DNA of 64,000 bases from Hyphomicrobium sp. GTDB taxonomy: Bacteria; Pseudomonadota; Alphaproteobacteria; Rhizobiales; Hyphomicrobiaceae. The position numbers and the translations under genes are program-made. The stretch is from NCBI GenBank assembly GCA_022843145.1, contig JALHOF010000018.1, positions 1 to 64,000 of the forward strand, given 5' to 3'. Positions 49,849 to 58,527 of this stretch are shown in pieces; within the stretch, counting starts at the first letter, position 1; every line of letters starts with the position of its first letter. The notes under the pieces were generated by a model that saw only the letters and a program-made list of their open reading frames with translations, ran no database searches and had not been told where the DNA came from.

Positions 49849-50787
49849 ATGCATCCCGCCTACTCCGTCATCCTGTTCACGACCATGTCCGGCGCGGGCT
49901 ACGGCCTTCTGATCTGGCTCTCGGCACTCGGCCTGGCGGGTGCACTACCGCCGACGCGCACGCTCGGCTTTTTCGCGTTCGGCCTCGCATTCGCGCTGAT
50001 CGGTGGCGGTCTCATGTCGTCGACTGCCCATCTCGGACGGCCCGAACGCGCCTGGCGCGCTTTTTCGCAATGGCGCTCGTCCTGGCTGTCGCGCGAAGGC
50101 GTCCTGGCCGTCGCGTCGTTCGTGCCTGCCGGACTGCTCGCGATCAACTGGATCTTCTACGAGAGTTTCAGCCCGGCCCTCGCCTGGGCCACCATCGCGC
50201 TGTCGCTCGCGACGGTCTACGCGACGGGCATGATCTACCAGTCCTTGCCGACGATCCGCGCTTGGCACAATCCACTCGTGACGCCGATCTACCTCGTCCT
50301 CGCCATCGCCACGGGTGGCGTCATCGCGCTGTTCTTCCTGCGCGCAGCCGAGCTCCAGGCCGCCCGTCCGTCACTCGTCGCCATCGCGATGCTCCTCGCC
50401 GCCGCCGCCCTCAAGTGGAGCTATTGGACCGGCATCGACAGCGCCCAGCGCACCTATACGGCGGGCGCGGCCACCGGCCTCGGGCAGTTCGGCAAGGTTC
50501 GGATGCTGATCTCGCCGCACTCGACCGCCAACTATGTGATGCGCGAGATGGGCTATTCGGTCGGCCGCCGCCACGCAAACAAGTTGCGCCGGACGGCTCT
50601 TTGGGTCGGCCTCATCGCGCCCGCCCTGCTCACCGCGCTTTCGCTCTACGCGCCCGCCGGCACCGAGATCGCGCTGGCCTTGCTCGCCGTCGCCGCGATG
50701 GCCTTCGGCATCATCACCGAGCGCTGGCTTTTCTTCGCCGAAGCCGAACACGTGGTCAACGTCTACTACGGCGCCGAAGCCGCTTGA
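49849..50787 (+). CDS. DmsC/SoeC-like membrane anchor subunit
   Basis: The 312-residue protein starts about eight bases after CCGGAGC. It has eight hydrophobic segments and the DmsC-type features MHPAYSVILFTTMSGAGYGLLIWL at the start, SSTAHLGRPERAWRAFSQWRSSWLSREG (conserved His and Arg of the quinone site), ATGMIYQSLPTIRAWHNPLVTPIYLV and FFAEAEHVVNVYYG. It takes electrons to or from quinone. Together with the preceding B subunit it resembles the SoeBC half of sulfite-oxidising SoeABC. The partner molybdoenzyme must be encoded elsewhere, if it exists. Confidence 0.87.
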   Translation: MHPAYSVILFTTMSGAGYGLLIWLSALGLAGALPPTRTLGFFAFGLAFALIGGGLMSSTAHLGRPERAWRAFSQWRSSWLSREGVLAVASFVPAGLLAINWIFYESFSPALAWATIALSLATVYATGMIYQSLPTIRAWHNPLVTPIYLVLAIATGGVIALFFLRAAELQAARPSLVAIAMLLAAAALKWSYWTGIDSAQRTYTAGAATGLGQFGKVRMLISPHSTANYVMREMGYSVGRRHANKLRRTALWVGLIAPALLTALSLYAPAGTEIALALLAVAAMAFGIITERWLFFAEAEHVVNVYYGAEAA

Positions 50788-50848
50788 GCCCGCTGCGGGC
50801 CATGCGGCCGGCTTCGCTCGACTACACTTAAAGATCACCGCACACAGC

Positions 50849-50874
50849 AACGCCGCCCTTTATGGGGCGGCGTT
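50849..50874. terminator. Hairpin between convergent genes
   Basis: AACGCCGCCC pairs with GGGCGGCGTT over ten bases with a short loop. It separates the SoeC-like gene from the convergent dsrE2 gene and can work in both directions, although no long T run follows on either strand. Confidence 0.65.
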
Positions 50875-50890
50875 CTGGACGGAACCGTTG

Positions 50891-51379
50891 TCAGATATAG
50901 AGATTGATATCCGACTTCAGCGCGTTTTCCATGTACGTCGCGGCACCCGCGAGCTTCACGCCGTCGATCATGTCCGACTTCTTCATCTCGAACAGGTCGA
51001 GCGTCATCTGGCAGCCGATGAACTCGACATCGACATCGAGCGCGGTCTGCCGCAGATCCTCGATCGAGGCGACGCCCTTCTTGGCGATCAGGTTCTTCAT
51101 CATCGCCGTCGAGGCCGCGTTCACGCCGGGCAGCATGGCGACGAGGTTCGGCATCTTCATGTGCATGCCCATCATCGGCATTTCCATGTCCGGCTTACCG
51201 AGCGGCGAGATCTGAAGATTGAGGTTCTTCTTCAGCAGCGCGAGGCCGTAGAACGTGAAGAACATCGACACCTTGACGTCCATCGCAGCCGCGGTGGTGG
51301 CCAGAATGAACGGAGGATACGCCCAGTCCAGCGTCCCCTTGGTCACGATGATGGACATGCTCTTGCCATTTGTGGACAT
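50891..51379 (-). CDS. dsrE2: DsrE2-type sulfurtransferase
   Basis: From the ATG at 51379, after AAGGAGG, the protein has 162 residues. It matches the DsrE2 (DsrE/F/DrsH-like) family: SIIVTKGTLDWAYPPFILATTAAAMDVKVSMFFTFYGLALL, then MPNLVAMLPGV, and the active-site block FIGCQMTLDLFEMKKSDMIDGVKLAGAATYM with Cys123. Proteins of this type bind persulfide and pass sulfane sulfur to or from TusA during dissimilatory sulfur oxidation. No extra membrane anchor is seen at the N-terminus. It lies in the same orientation as tusA but 726 bases away, probably with its own promoter. Confidence 0.9.
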   Translation of the reverse strand: MSTNGKSMSIIVTKGTLDWAYPPFILATTAAAMDVKVSMFFTFYGLALLKKNLNLQISPLGKPDMEMPMMGMHMKMPNLVAMLPGVNAASTAMMKNLIAKKGVASIEDLRQTALDVDVEFIGCQMTLDLFEMKKSDMIDGVKLAGAATYMENALKSDINLYI

Positions 51380-51583
51380 GGCGACCTCCTTGTCGGTTTT
51401 GAAGTCCGGTTGATCCTGTCTCAAGCGTTCGTCTGTCGGGTGCGTGCGGTGGCGAAACCTTCGCCGCCGCCTCACCGGCGGCAATTCGCACGTCCCAGTC
51501 TCGTTATTTCTCCAGCGTCATCGTCGTCTCACCCGCGTCGTGCCCTGCGCGTCACGTCACGAGCGCGCCCGTATCTCAGGCTC

Positions 51584-51635
51584 ATTTCCTTGGCCCATTT
51601 CCTTGGCCCATTTCCTTGGCCCATTTCGTTAGCCC
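51584..51635. repeat. Four tandem copies of a 13-base unit
   Basis: ATTTCCTTGGCCC occurs three times without change (51584-51622), followed by a diverged copy (ATTTCGTTAGCCC). It lies about 205 bases upstream of dsrE2 in a non-coding interval. Function unknown; simple sequence of this kind can arise by replication slippage. Confidence 0.8.
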
Positions 51636-52105
51636 GTCGCGCTCGCCAATCTCATTCACCGGATCTCACCGGCCCGTCTTGCCGCTGCCTTGGTCCGTGA
51701 CAGCGCGAGTCAAACGCCCACGCTGCCGGTGCCGGTGCACCGCGCCCAACTCCCGGCCTGCCCGCCGACGCCACGGCGGCCGTCTGCCTGACTTTCCGTA
51801 ATGTTGCCGCGCCGGACGCGAGCACCCGAAGGCCTGATCGCGAGGGCGGCGGCTCTTGTCCGCGGAGGCTGCGCCCGATCCGGCCGATTGCCAAATCCGG
51901 CATTGCAATTCAACGGCCTGTCGCAGCTTCCGCCGCAGGCCATTGGTGCCGCACGTGGGCACCCCTGGCATCCGACAACGACACGAGCGGAGACAGGAAC
52001 CGCCTTCCAACGCGGGAGACGACGCGTGACACGCCGTGCATTCTCGAACAGCGGTCTTGAAACAGCGGGGCCAACGCGCTGCTGCGCACTGGCCCCATCG
52101 TTCGA
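51636..52105. other. Gap between tusA and the 13-base repeats, no recognised gene
   Basis: No frame with family resemblance is seen. A minus-strand frame contains CTACH followed by further cysteines, which superficially resembles a haem c site. It lacks a signal peptide and the usual axial Met or His region, and the frame is continuous with antisense of tusA. A decayed cytochrome gene is possible but weakly supported. Confidence 0.3.
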
Positions 52106-52333
52106 TCAGCTCGCGCGCTTGAGCAGGAAGCGATAAACGCCCGCCGACTCCGAATGCTCGAGCAGTTCGTGGCCCGTCGTGCGAGCGAACGCGGCGAAGT
52201 CGGCAACCGAGCCGGCGTCCGTCGACAGCACTTCGAGCGTGCCGCCAACCGGCACCTCGGCCATGCCCTTCTTCGCCTTGAGGATCGGGATTGGGCAGTT
52301 CATGCCCTTTGCATCGATCGTCTTGTCGGCCAT
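52106..52333 (-). CDS. tusA: TusA-family sulfur carrier protein
   Basis: The 75-residue protein has the TusA motif MNCPIPILKAKKGM, with the persulfide-binding Cys13 in the CPxP context, then VGGTLEVLSTDAGSVADFAAFARTTGHELLE. TusA relays sulfane sulfur; in sulfur oxidisers it works with DsrE2 and rhodanese proteins rather than in tRNA thiolation. It lies 89 bases after the cytochrome gene on the same strand, as part of the fccB-cytochrome-tusA series. Confidence 0.93.
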   Translation of the reverse strand: MADKTIDAKGMNCPIPILKAKKGMAEVPVGGTLEVLSTDAGSVADFAAFARTTGHELLEHSESAGVYRFLLKRAS

Positions 52334-52422
52334 ATCGGTCTTCTCCTACGTTGTTGTCGTCTTCAAAGGCCGCGCGGCATTCCGGCCGCGTTCCTCGTTT
52401 CGTTTGCACCGTGGTCCAGGGT

Positions 52423-52770
52423 TTATTTGCCCGCCGGAACCAGTGTCGCGAAATACGCGCCCAGCGCTTTGATCTGATCATCATCCAGCGATTGCGCGAC
52501 CGACACCATGGCCGGATTGTCGCGTGCGCCGGTCTTGTAATACTTGAGCGTCTCTTCGAAATCTTCCGACTTCATTCCGAGGATCGACGGGATGCCATTA
52601 TCGACGCCGTCACGCCGATGACACGTCGTGCATTCCTGCGACAGGTGCTCTCCGTAACGGACGAGCTTTGCGGTGTCGGCACGTGCGCTGCTCGCAAACC
52701 CTGCAACAGAACCCACCAGCATGGCGGCTGCGAGCAGATTGAAAGCGAGCAACTGGCTTGCAGGCATCAT
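52423..52770 (-). CDS. Monohaem c-type cytochrome (likely FccA-type partner)
   Basis: From the ATG at 52770 the protein has 115 residues. A signal peptide (LLAFNLLAAAMLVGSVAGFASSARA) is followed by the haem site CTTCHRRDG and the loop GIPSILGM, with a candidate axial Met; the C-terminus has LGAYFATLVPAGK. It is short and carries one haem. Flavocytochrome c sulfide dehydrogenases use a mono- or dihaem cytochrome as electron acceptor of the flavoprotein, and this gene directly follows fccB, so it most likely serves as its electron-transfer subunit. The longer frame to 52890 has no signal-peptide character. Confidence 0.85.
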   Translation of the reverse strand: MMPASQLLAFNLLAAAMLVGSVAGFASSARADTAKLVRYGEHLSQECTTCHRRDGVDNGIPSILGMKSEDFEETLKYYKTGARDNPAMVSVAQSLDDDQIKALGAYFATLVPAGK

Positions 52771-52938
52771 GGACGTACTCCGGGTGAGGCAACTGACCGA
52801 TGCAGCTTGGTGACCGATGCAGATTTGGACGCAGCGCGGGAATTTGAGAGCCCGGCTGCGGCCAGAGAGTGTGCGGCGGGCGTGCGACACGCCGAGACGG
52901 GCACGCCCGCCGCTTCCGATCCGAAGTCCCCCGGAGGA

Positions 52939-54294
52939 TCAGCCCTTTTTTGCTGCAGGTGCAGGTGCGGGAGCAGCCTTTTTCGGCGCCGCAGCTGCAG
53001 TCTTCGCAAACATGTCGGTGATGATGCCGTCATACCAGCCGACGTATTCCGCGTAGTTCTGCTTGCGCAGACCGGCGTCCTCGCCCGCCTTCGACACGAA
53101 CGAACCTTCCGGTGCGAGCTTGCCTTCCTTGGCGGAGTAGTTGGCGCCGACCTTGATGCAGTCGTCCGGCGCAACCAGCGACCAGCAGGTGTTGCGGTAG
53201 CGTGCCGGGAACTTCTCTTTCTTGGAGAGGTCCGCCAGAATTTCCGCAACGACGACCTTGCCCTGGCTGTTGGCCGAGAAGCCCGACTTCGGCATCTCGG
53301 CTGCGACGGTCGAATCGCCGACGACGTAGATGTCCTTGTTGGCCGTCGACTGGAACGTCTCGGGGTTGATCGCGACCCAGTCCTTGTCCGTCACGCCGGC
53401 AAGCTTGGCGATGTCGCCTGCTCGCTGCTGCGGAATGATGTTGGCGGCGTCGAACTTCACCTTCTTGCCGGACTTGGTGGTGATTTCCTTCGCCTTGGCG
53501 TCGAACATCGAGACCCTGAAGTCGTCGATGTCGTTCGTCAGGTTCATCTCGATGATGTCTTTGTAATACTTGTTGAAAGCCTCGGTGAACACCGGCTGCT
53601 TCGAGAAGGCCTTCTTGGGATCGAGAATGACGAGCTTCGACTTCGGCTTCTTGGTCTTCAGGTAGTGCGCGATCATGCACGCCCGCTCATACGGTCCAGG
53701 CGGGCAGCGGTAGGGGTTGTCAGGCATGACCATTGCGAACGTGCCGCCGTTGGGCATCGCCTCCATCAGCTTCATCAGCTGCGTCTTGCCGACGCCCGAC
53801 GTTTCGTAGGCGTGCGGGAACTGGTTCGAGATCTCTTTGGTATAGCCCGGGACGGTCTCGTACTTGATCGCGATACCGGGCGACAGCACGAGGCGGTCGT
53901 ACGTGTAGGAGCCGCCTTCCTTGGTCTTGACCACCTTCTTGGCGGTGTCGACGCCGGTAGCATACTGGTGCACCACCTTGATGCCTGCTGCGCGCAAGCC
54001 TTCATAGCCGTGATTCAGCGTTTCGAACTTGCGGAAGCCGCCGAGATAGAGGTTCGAGCCGAACGAAGACGAGTAGACCTTGTTCGCCTCGATCAGCGTC
54101 ACGTCCAGCTTCGGATCACCTTTCTTGAGGAAATGCGCAACTGTCGCGCCGCCGCAACCGCCGCCGATCACGACGACCTTGGCCGCCGCCGAACCCTGGG
54201 CGATCGCAAACGTCGACAGGCCCGATGCGGTCGCGAGACCAGCGCCGGCACCACCCACCAATTTTCCGAAATCGCGTCTGTTGAAAGTCGTCAT
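52939..54294 (-). CDS. fccB: Flavocytochrome c sulfide dehydrogenase, flavoprotein subunit
   Basis: The 451-residue protein oxidises sulfide to sulfur or polysulfide in the periplasm and passes electrons to cytochrome c. A Tat-type leader (NRRDFGKLVGGAGAGLATASGL) ends near residue 36. The FAD motif is VVVIGGGCGGATVAHFL, followed by VTLIEANKVYSS. The redox cysteines of the family are Cys197 (YRCPPGPYERAC) and Cys370 (NTCWSLV). After removing about 36 residues they fall near positions 161 and 334, as in the Allochromatium enzyme. IYVVGDSTVAAEMPKSGFSANSQGK closes the FAD domain. The C-terminus has an Ala-Pro-Lys tail not usual for the family. Confidence 0.93.
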   Translation of the reverse strand: MTTFNRRDFGKLVGGAGAGLATASGLSTFAIAQGSAAAKVVVIGGGCGGATVAHFLKKGDPKLDVTLIEANKVYSSSFGSNLYLGGFRKFETLNHGYEGLRAAGIKVVHQYATGVDTAKKVVKTKEGGSYTYDRLVLSPGIAIKYETVPGYTKEISNQFPHAYETSGVGKTQLMKLMEAMPNGGTFAMVMPDNPYRCPPGPYERACMIAHYLKTKKPKSKLVILDPKKAFSKQPVFTEAFNKYYKDIIEMNLTNDIDDFRVSMFDAKAKEITTKSGKKVKFDAANIIPQQRAGDIAKLAGVTDKDWVAINPETFQSTANKDIYVVGDSTVAAEMPKSGFSANSQGKVVVAEILADLSKKEKFPARYRNTCWSLVAPDDCIKVGANYSAKEGKLAPEGSFVSKAGEDAGLRKQNYAEYVGWYDGIITDMFAKTAAAAPKKAAPAPAPAAKKG

Positions 54295-54658
54295 TCGTTT
54301 CCCTTCCCGTTTGTTTCTTCGGCCAGAAGTGCCCGTCGGTAGAGATCGTTATCCTTCGACAGCCCATCATCTGGCATCGCGCGCGATGCCGTCCAGCCGT
54401 TTCTTGATTGCCCATCCATCATTGCGGATGTTGTGTCGTACCCGTGCCGATCGACAACCCGAAGACGTCCCAGCGCCCCCGCGCCCTCCTCTGTCCGTGT
54501 CGCAACCGTCGCCCACTCGCCAGCCCCGGCGTTCGCGGTGCTCGTCTGCCCGCGTCGTTTCTCGAAACTTCATCGAGCACAACTGCCGGGAATTTTTTGC
54601 GGTCCGCACCAGCCACCGCCGCACGTGCGACAGAGCGGGCATTCCGACACATAGTAAT

Positions 54659-54674
54659 ATTCAAGACTGTGAAT
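54659..54674. promoter_or_regulatory. Candidate operator upstream of fccB
   Basis: ATTCA-N6-TGAAT is an inverted repeat, part of AATATTCAAGACTGTGAAT. The word AATATTCAA is shared, in reverse complement, with the dyad at 48625-48647. It lies about 365 bases before fccB in the 558-base interval 54295-54852, which contains no other gene that I recognise. Confidence 0.5.
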
Positions 54675-54852
54675 GCAAGAGCGATCTTCGGCTTTCTTTT
54701 CAAGAGGTCGTGGATCTTGCGCGCTGGCTGCGTTCTGGCTGCGCTCTCGCAACGCCGTCGAAGCCGCGCCGCCGCCGCACACGCACAAGCGCCGCTTCGG
54801 CACGCGCGTGCGTGGCCGGCTCAAGCTTTCTCTCGATGAAGATTTGGTCCGA

Positions 54853-55236
54853 TCAGCCCTTCGGCGGTATCCGGCCGGTGGCGCAGAAATGCTGGAAAAG
54901 CACGCTGACGATGTCGCGAGCGACAGGATTGCTGATCGAGTAGTACGAGAAATGGCTCTGCCGGGTCGCGCGGACGAGACCATCCAGCCGCAGCCGCGTG
55001 AGATGCTGGGAAACCAGCGATTGCCGCGCACCGATCGACTGGCAGATCTCGGTGACGGTCTTATCCCGCTCCATGAGCTCGCACAGAATCATCAGCCTGT
55101 GTTCGCTGCCGATCGCGCGCAACAGCTGAGCCGCTTCGCCGGCCGCGTCATACATGCGCTGCGCGATCTCGGGAGACTCGTTCTCGAGGTCTCCTTCGGG
55201 CTCAACCACAGCGTTAATCGTCGAATCTTTGCTCAT
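54853..55236 (-). CDS. ArsR-family regulator with SqrR-like sulfide-sensing cysteines
   Basis: The 127-residue protein has the winged-helix pattern EAAQLLRAIGSEHRLMILCELMERDKTVTEICQSIGARQSLVSQHLTRLRLDGLVRATRQSHFSYYSI. Cys52 and Cys118 are 66 residues apart. This is the same spacing as Cys41 and Cys107 of SqrR, which form a polysulfide bridge on exposure to sulfide. A third cysteine, Cys65, lies in the wing region. BigR and YgaV share the layout. The gene sits at the end of the sulfur island, upstream of fccB on the same strand, so it probably represses sulfide-oxidation genes until sulfide appears. Confidence 0.87.
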   Translation of the reverse strand: MSKDSTINAVVEPEGDLENESPEIAQRMYDAAGEAAQLLRAIGSEHRLMILCELMERDKTVTEICQSIGARQSLVSQHLTRLRLDGLVRATRQSHFSYYSISNPVARDIVSVLFQHFCATGRIPPKG

Positions 55237-55575
55237 GACAAGTTAGTACATCGCATGAGAGTTGCGATTGGGCAAGCGAAGCCGAGGCGCGCGGTGAACC
55301 GGCACCGTCTGAACCCTGCCAACGGCCACATGCCGTGAGGGCAAACCAATTGTGGGCTTTGGTTCGCGCCGCCGAGCGCGATCCAACGACGTTGACCAGT
55401 ATCCGGTGCTGCGGTGGCCCAACATCGCAATTCCATGCGGATGGCCGTGCAGGCGCCCCTGCCCGCCGCATGACTGATTGCGACGGGGCTTGTGCGGTCC
55501 TGGTGTAGCCAAGGGCACCTCTGACATCAACACTATTTCGCGAGACCCCAAGCCACACCACGCCAGCGAACCATA
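55237..55575. other. 339-base gap, nothing recognised
   Basis: Both strands carry only short frames without ribosome binding sites or family resemblance. No convincing hairpin with a T run is seen between the regulator start and the 3' end of the next gene. Confidence 0.4.
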
Positions 55576-56010
55576 CTATTTCAGAGAGATTGCCAGGCCG
55601 CTGAGGTCGATGTTCGCAAGAAGTCCGACCTGCTTGCCGGTCAACTCGAGTACCGCACCCTTCTGGTTGGTCAGAATGATCGCGCGCGCCCCCTTGCCGA
55701 CGGCAAGTCCGGCTCCGGCCGCGCCGTACACCCCGGCGACGTCCGACGCTTGGTTGATGTTCTTCACCTTGCCGCGCAGTTCCGACTTCGAGCCGCCGAA
55801 GACGAGACCGTAGTCGAGCCCACCCGTCGACAGTTGATAGGATCTGCCGCGGAAGTTCAGCGTCCCGCCGCCGCCCGAGCCGCCGATGATCCAGCCTGCC
55901 TTGTAGATGGTGAGCGTCACGTAGCCCGTGTCGGCCACACTCGCTGTCACCGACGCAGCGAGTGCGGCGAACGAAAGCAACGTCCCTTTGAGGGTGGTTT
56001 TCAATGTCAT
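55576..56010 (-). CDS. Exported glycine-rich beta protein, unknown function
   Basis: The 144-residue protein has a signal peptide (TLLSFAALAASVTASVA, cleavage before DTGYV). The mature domain is predicted to be beta-rich, with alternating small and hydrophobic residues: GWIIGGSGGGGTLNFRGRSYQLSTGGLDYGLVFGGSKSELRGKVKNI, then DVAGVYGAAGAGLAVGKGARAIILTNQKGAVLELTGKQVGL. Its pattern is reminiscent of the DUF1134/EipA envelope proteins of alphaproteobacteria, but I am not certain. It stands alone on this strand between the sulfur island and the att-like site. Confidence 0.7.
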   Translation of the reverse strand: MTLKTTLKGTLLSFAALAASVTASVADTGYVTLTIYKAGWIIGGSGGGGTLNFRGRSYQLSTGGLDYGLVFGGSKSELRGKVKNINQASDVAGVYGAAGAGLAVGKGARAIILTNQKGAVLELTGKQVGLLANIDLSGLAISLK

Positions 56011-56500
56011 GGGTCAATCCTCTCATACAGTGCGAAGGCCAAGCTGTTTCACAGCCTGGCAGTGTCGGCCTGGGCGCGGCCGACCGGGCGAAATGGCCTC
56101 GCCGATCAGACGCTCGAAATGTGGTCGCGGCATGTACGCTGTACGACAGTCGTGAGGACAACGCGGGCCTTTGGCGTTCGTTGCCGGCCAACAGCACTTC
56201 ATCGGCGAGAGTGGTAATCCAGCCACGTCATCGCCTGCCCCCTGGATAACGCCTGGATGGCGACGTCACGCCTACTGCGAGGGCCGAGCGGGCATTCACC
56301 GCCGATTGCCCGATCAAAGCTCGATCGGTTGCCGTCATGGCAAAGGCATTCAGGTGGTGATCCGAGCGTCATCGACCGGACACGGACGTCAGAGCCTGGG
56401 GCGCTGTCGCGATCCGACTTGCCCCCTCGGGATCGTCTTGGAGGGCGTTCGGTCGAGCAAGCGCGAAACAGTGAACTATTTCAGCGCCACGCTTGAGGAA

Positions 56501-56544
56501 TGGCGCTCCCTAGGGGAGTCGAACCCCTCTTTCAAGAATGAAAA
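56501..56544 (-). other. 3' fragment of a tRNA-Glu-like gene, probable att site
   Basis: Read on the minus strand, the last 44 bases of a tRNA are present. They comprise loop TTTTCAT (anticodon TTC with A37), a 4-base variable region, T-arm AGGGG-TTCGACT-CCCCT, acceptor half AGGGAGC, discriminator G and CCA. The 5' half is absent: 27-31 do not pair with 39-43 and no matching GCTCCCT follows. An integrase gene starts 145 bases away. This is the usual picture of an attachment site where an element recombined into a tRNA gene. The interval 56011-56688 holds no other feature. Confidence 0.65.
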
Positions 56545-56688
56545 TCAGTTTTCGTGAGGGCTGGCTGCCCCAGGGTGGCCCGTGTTCATCAACAGAATTC
56601 GATACTTAGGACCGATTGCCCCATCTCTCGACGCCTCTCGAAGCATGTAGACTGCTTGCAGTTCGCTTGCAGCTTCTGGGGGGACGTG

Positions 56689-57857
56689 ATGCCGGGAACG
56701 AGAGCACGCATTAATCGAAAGGCTCTGGCAGCCCTGCAGAGGGGTGACTGGATCACAGACGACACCTTGCCCGGCTTCAAGGTGCGGCGCCCCAACCGCA
56801 TGGCGCTATACGGGATGAGCCTGCGCCTCAACGGGCGGATGCGGTGGATCACTATCGGAACTGAAGCAGAGTTCACGCCGGACGAAGCACGCGCCGAGGC
56901 CGAGCGCATTCGGGGATTGAAGCGTCAGGGAAAGGACCCGGCCGCCGAGCGGGATCGTCGGAAGGCTGGCGCAACCTTGGCCGCGGTCGCCAAGCGTTTC
57001 ATGACCTCCCATGTCGAAGGCAAACTTCGGCCCTCGACCGGCGTTCTCTACGCCGACATCATGCACCGCATGATCGTGCCGGCGTTCGCTCACCATAGGA
57101 TGGACGCCATCACGACCGCTGACGTCGCGGCATGGCACGACCGAGGACGCGCAGCCCCGACGCAGGCAAACCGCGCGCTTGCTATCCTGAGCAGCCTCTT
57201 CAACTGGGCAAACGACCACCATCTGCACGTCGGCGAGAATCCATGCTCGCGGGTCACCCGCTTCAGAGAGGCGGCGGTCAACCGGTATCCGTCCCCGAGC
57301 GATGTTCGCCGCATCCTTGAAGCGGCCGACGAGCTCGCCACGGAGAACGCCATAAGCCTCTACTTCGCCGCGGCATCCGCGTACTCGCACTGACGGGTGC
57401 CCGTCGGTCGGAGGTATTCTCGGCGCGATGGGAATGGCTCGACACCCAGCGCGCAGACTTGGTCCTGCCGGACAGCAAGACGGGCGCGAAACGGATCGCG
57501 CTCCCAGCCGCGGCGCTCGAAACGATCCTGTCGCTGCCCAAGATCAAGGACTGTCCGTTCGTCTTTCCAAGCTTCAGCCGGAAACACGGACGCCACGCGC
57601 CGTATGTCAATTTCGTTGCGTCATGGTCGAGGGTTCTTGCGCGCGCCGACGTTGGTCACTGGCGCATTCACGACCTGCGTCACGGTTTCGCGAGTGCAGC
57701 GGTCGAGAGCGGTGCACCTCTCTACACCCTTGGCCGACTGCTTGGACACGCGCGACCGACCACCACCCAGCGCTACGCTCACATCTCGGATGACCGGAAA
57801 CGCCTCGTCTCCGAGACGGTCGCCGGCATCATCAGTGGGGGCGCGCGTGGCCAATAA
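56689..57857 (+). pseudogene. Tyrosine integrase, interrupted by a single-base frameshift
   Basis: The first frame starts at 56689 after GGGGGGAC with a DUF4102-like arm-binding domain (LPGFKVRRPNRMALYGM...ITIGTEAEFTPDEAR) and the core-binding domain. It stops at 57391-57393 after YFAAASAYSH. The other frame (from about 57372) reads IRVLALTGARRSEVFSARW and continues to the C-terminus at 57857. It holds all catalytic residues: Arg in GARRSE, a Lys near SKTGAKR, HDLRH, GHARPTT and Tyr in TQRYAH. One missing base near 57374 would restore a 390-residue integrase. It could be a mutation, a sequencing error or, less likely, a programmed shift. Confidence 0.85.
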
Positions 57858-58371
57858 GCGGAAGCTCCAGGATGCATTGCAGCCGGCAGATGCCGAGCCT
57901 CCCGAGGATGCAGGCCTTCCCAAAGCCGTGAGGAAGCGGCTGGGACTGAACAGAGCACTGCAGGAGGCGATGGATCGGACTCGGGATTACGAGCAGGATT
58001 GCACACGCGCGCGGCAACTCATCGGGAGTTTCCATCGAGCCGCCGCGCACCGTGAGCGGGCCTACCGGGGTCTCGACAACAAAATGCGCACGCCTCACGA
58101 GCAGCGCGCGAGAGCCATCGAAGACCTTCATGCCCTCGAGACTCTCCTCCTGAAGATTGACAGCGTTCTCGACCCCGTCATCGACGGAGAACTCTCCCCC
58201 GTCGTCGACGGCGTGCGATACCAGGTCACGGTCGAAGGCCGGAATAGGTTCCGTGAGAGTCCCCTGCCGAGTTCCTTGCGGCGGGTTCTCGGTGCACTCG
58301 AGGTCATGCAGCATGGGCGACGCGCCAATCGATGCTCCGCAGAGATAGCTGCCGTCACGGTGCAATCGTAA
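57847..58371 (+). CDS. Helical protein downstream of the integrase, unknown function
   Basis: The GTG at 57847 follows GGGGGC and overlaps the integrase stop (57855-57857). The 174-residue product is charged and mostly helical: an acidic start (DALQPADAEPPEDAG), then AVRKRLGLNRALQEAMDRTRDYEQDCTRARQLIGSFHRAAAHRERAYRGLDNK. The C-terminal part has DSVLDPVIDGELSPVVDGVRYQVTVEGRNRF, perhaps a small beta unit. No family is recognised. Its position suggests an accessory gene of the integrated element, such as a recombination-directionality or DNA-binding protein. Confidence 0.6.
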   Translation: MANKRKLQDALQPADAEPPEDAGLPKAVRKRLGLNRALQEAMDRTRDYEQDCTRARQLIGSFHRAAAHRERAYRGLDNKMRTPHEQRARAIEDLHALETLLLKIDSVLDPVIDGELSPVVDGVRYQVTVEGRNRFRESPLPSSLRRVLGALEVMQHGRRANRCSAEIAAVTVQS

Positions 58372-58527
58372 TCGCCAGTCGAAGTTATGAACCGGCACTT
58401 CTGCTCGGCATTCGACAGCGGAAATGCCGTTGGTTGACTGCCCATCATGGTTCGCATGTTGAGATGGGACTAGTTGGTCCGCCGGTGCTACGGTCAAGCA
58501 CACGATTCGGAGAGGCGCACCGGTCTC

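Noticed and set aside
51900-52060. CTACH motif in a minus-strand frame, possible cytochrome c
   Set aside because: No signal peptide, no axial-ligand region, and the frame is continuous with antisense of tusA.
56501-56590. Complete tRNA gene on the minus strand
   Set aside because: The 5' half and D-arm are missing; only the 3' part pairs correctly.
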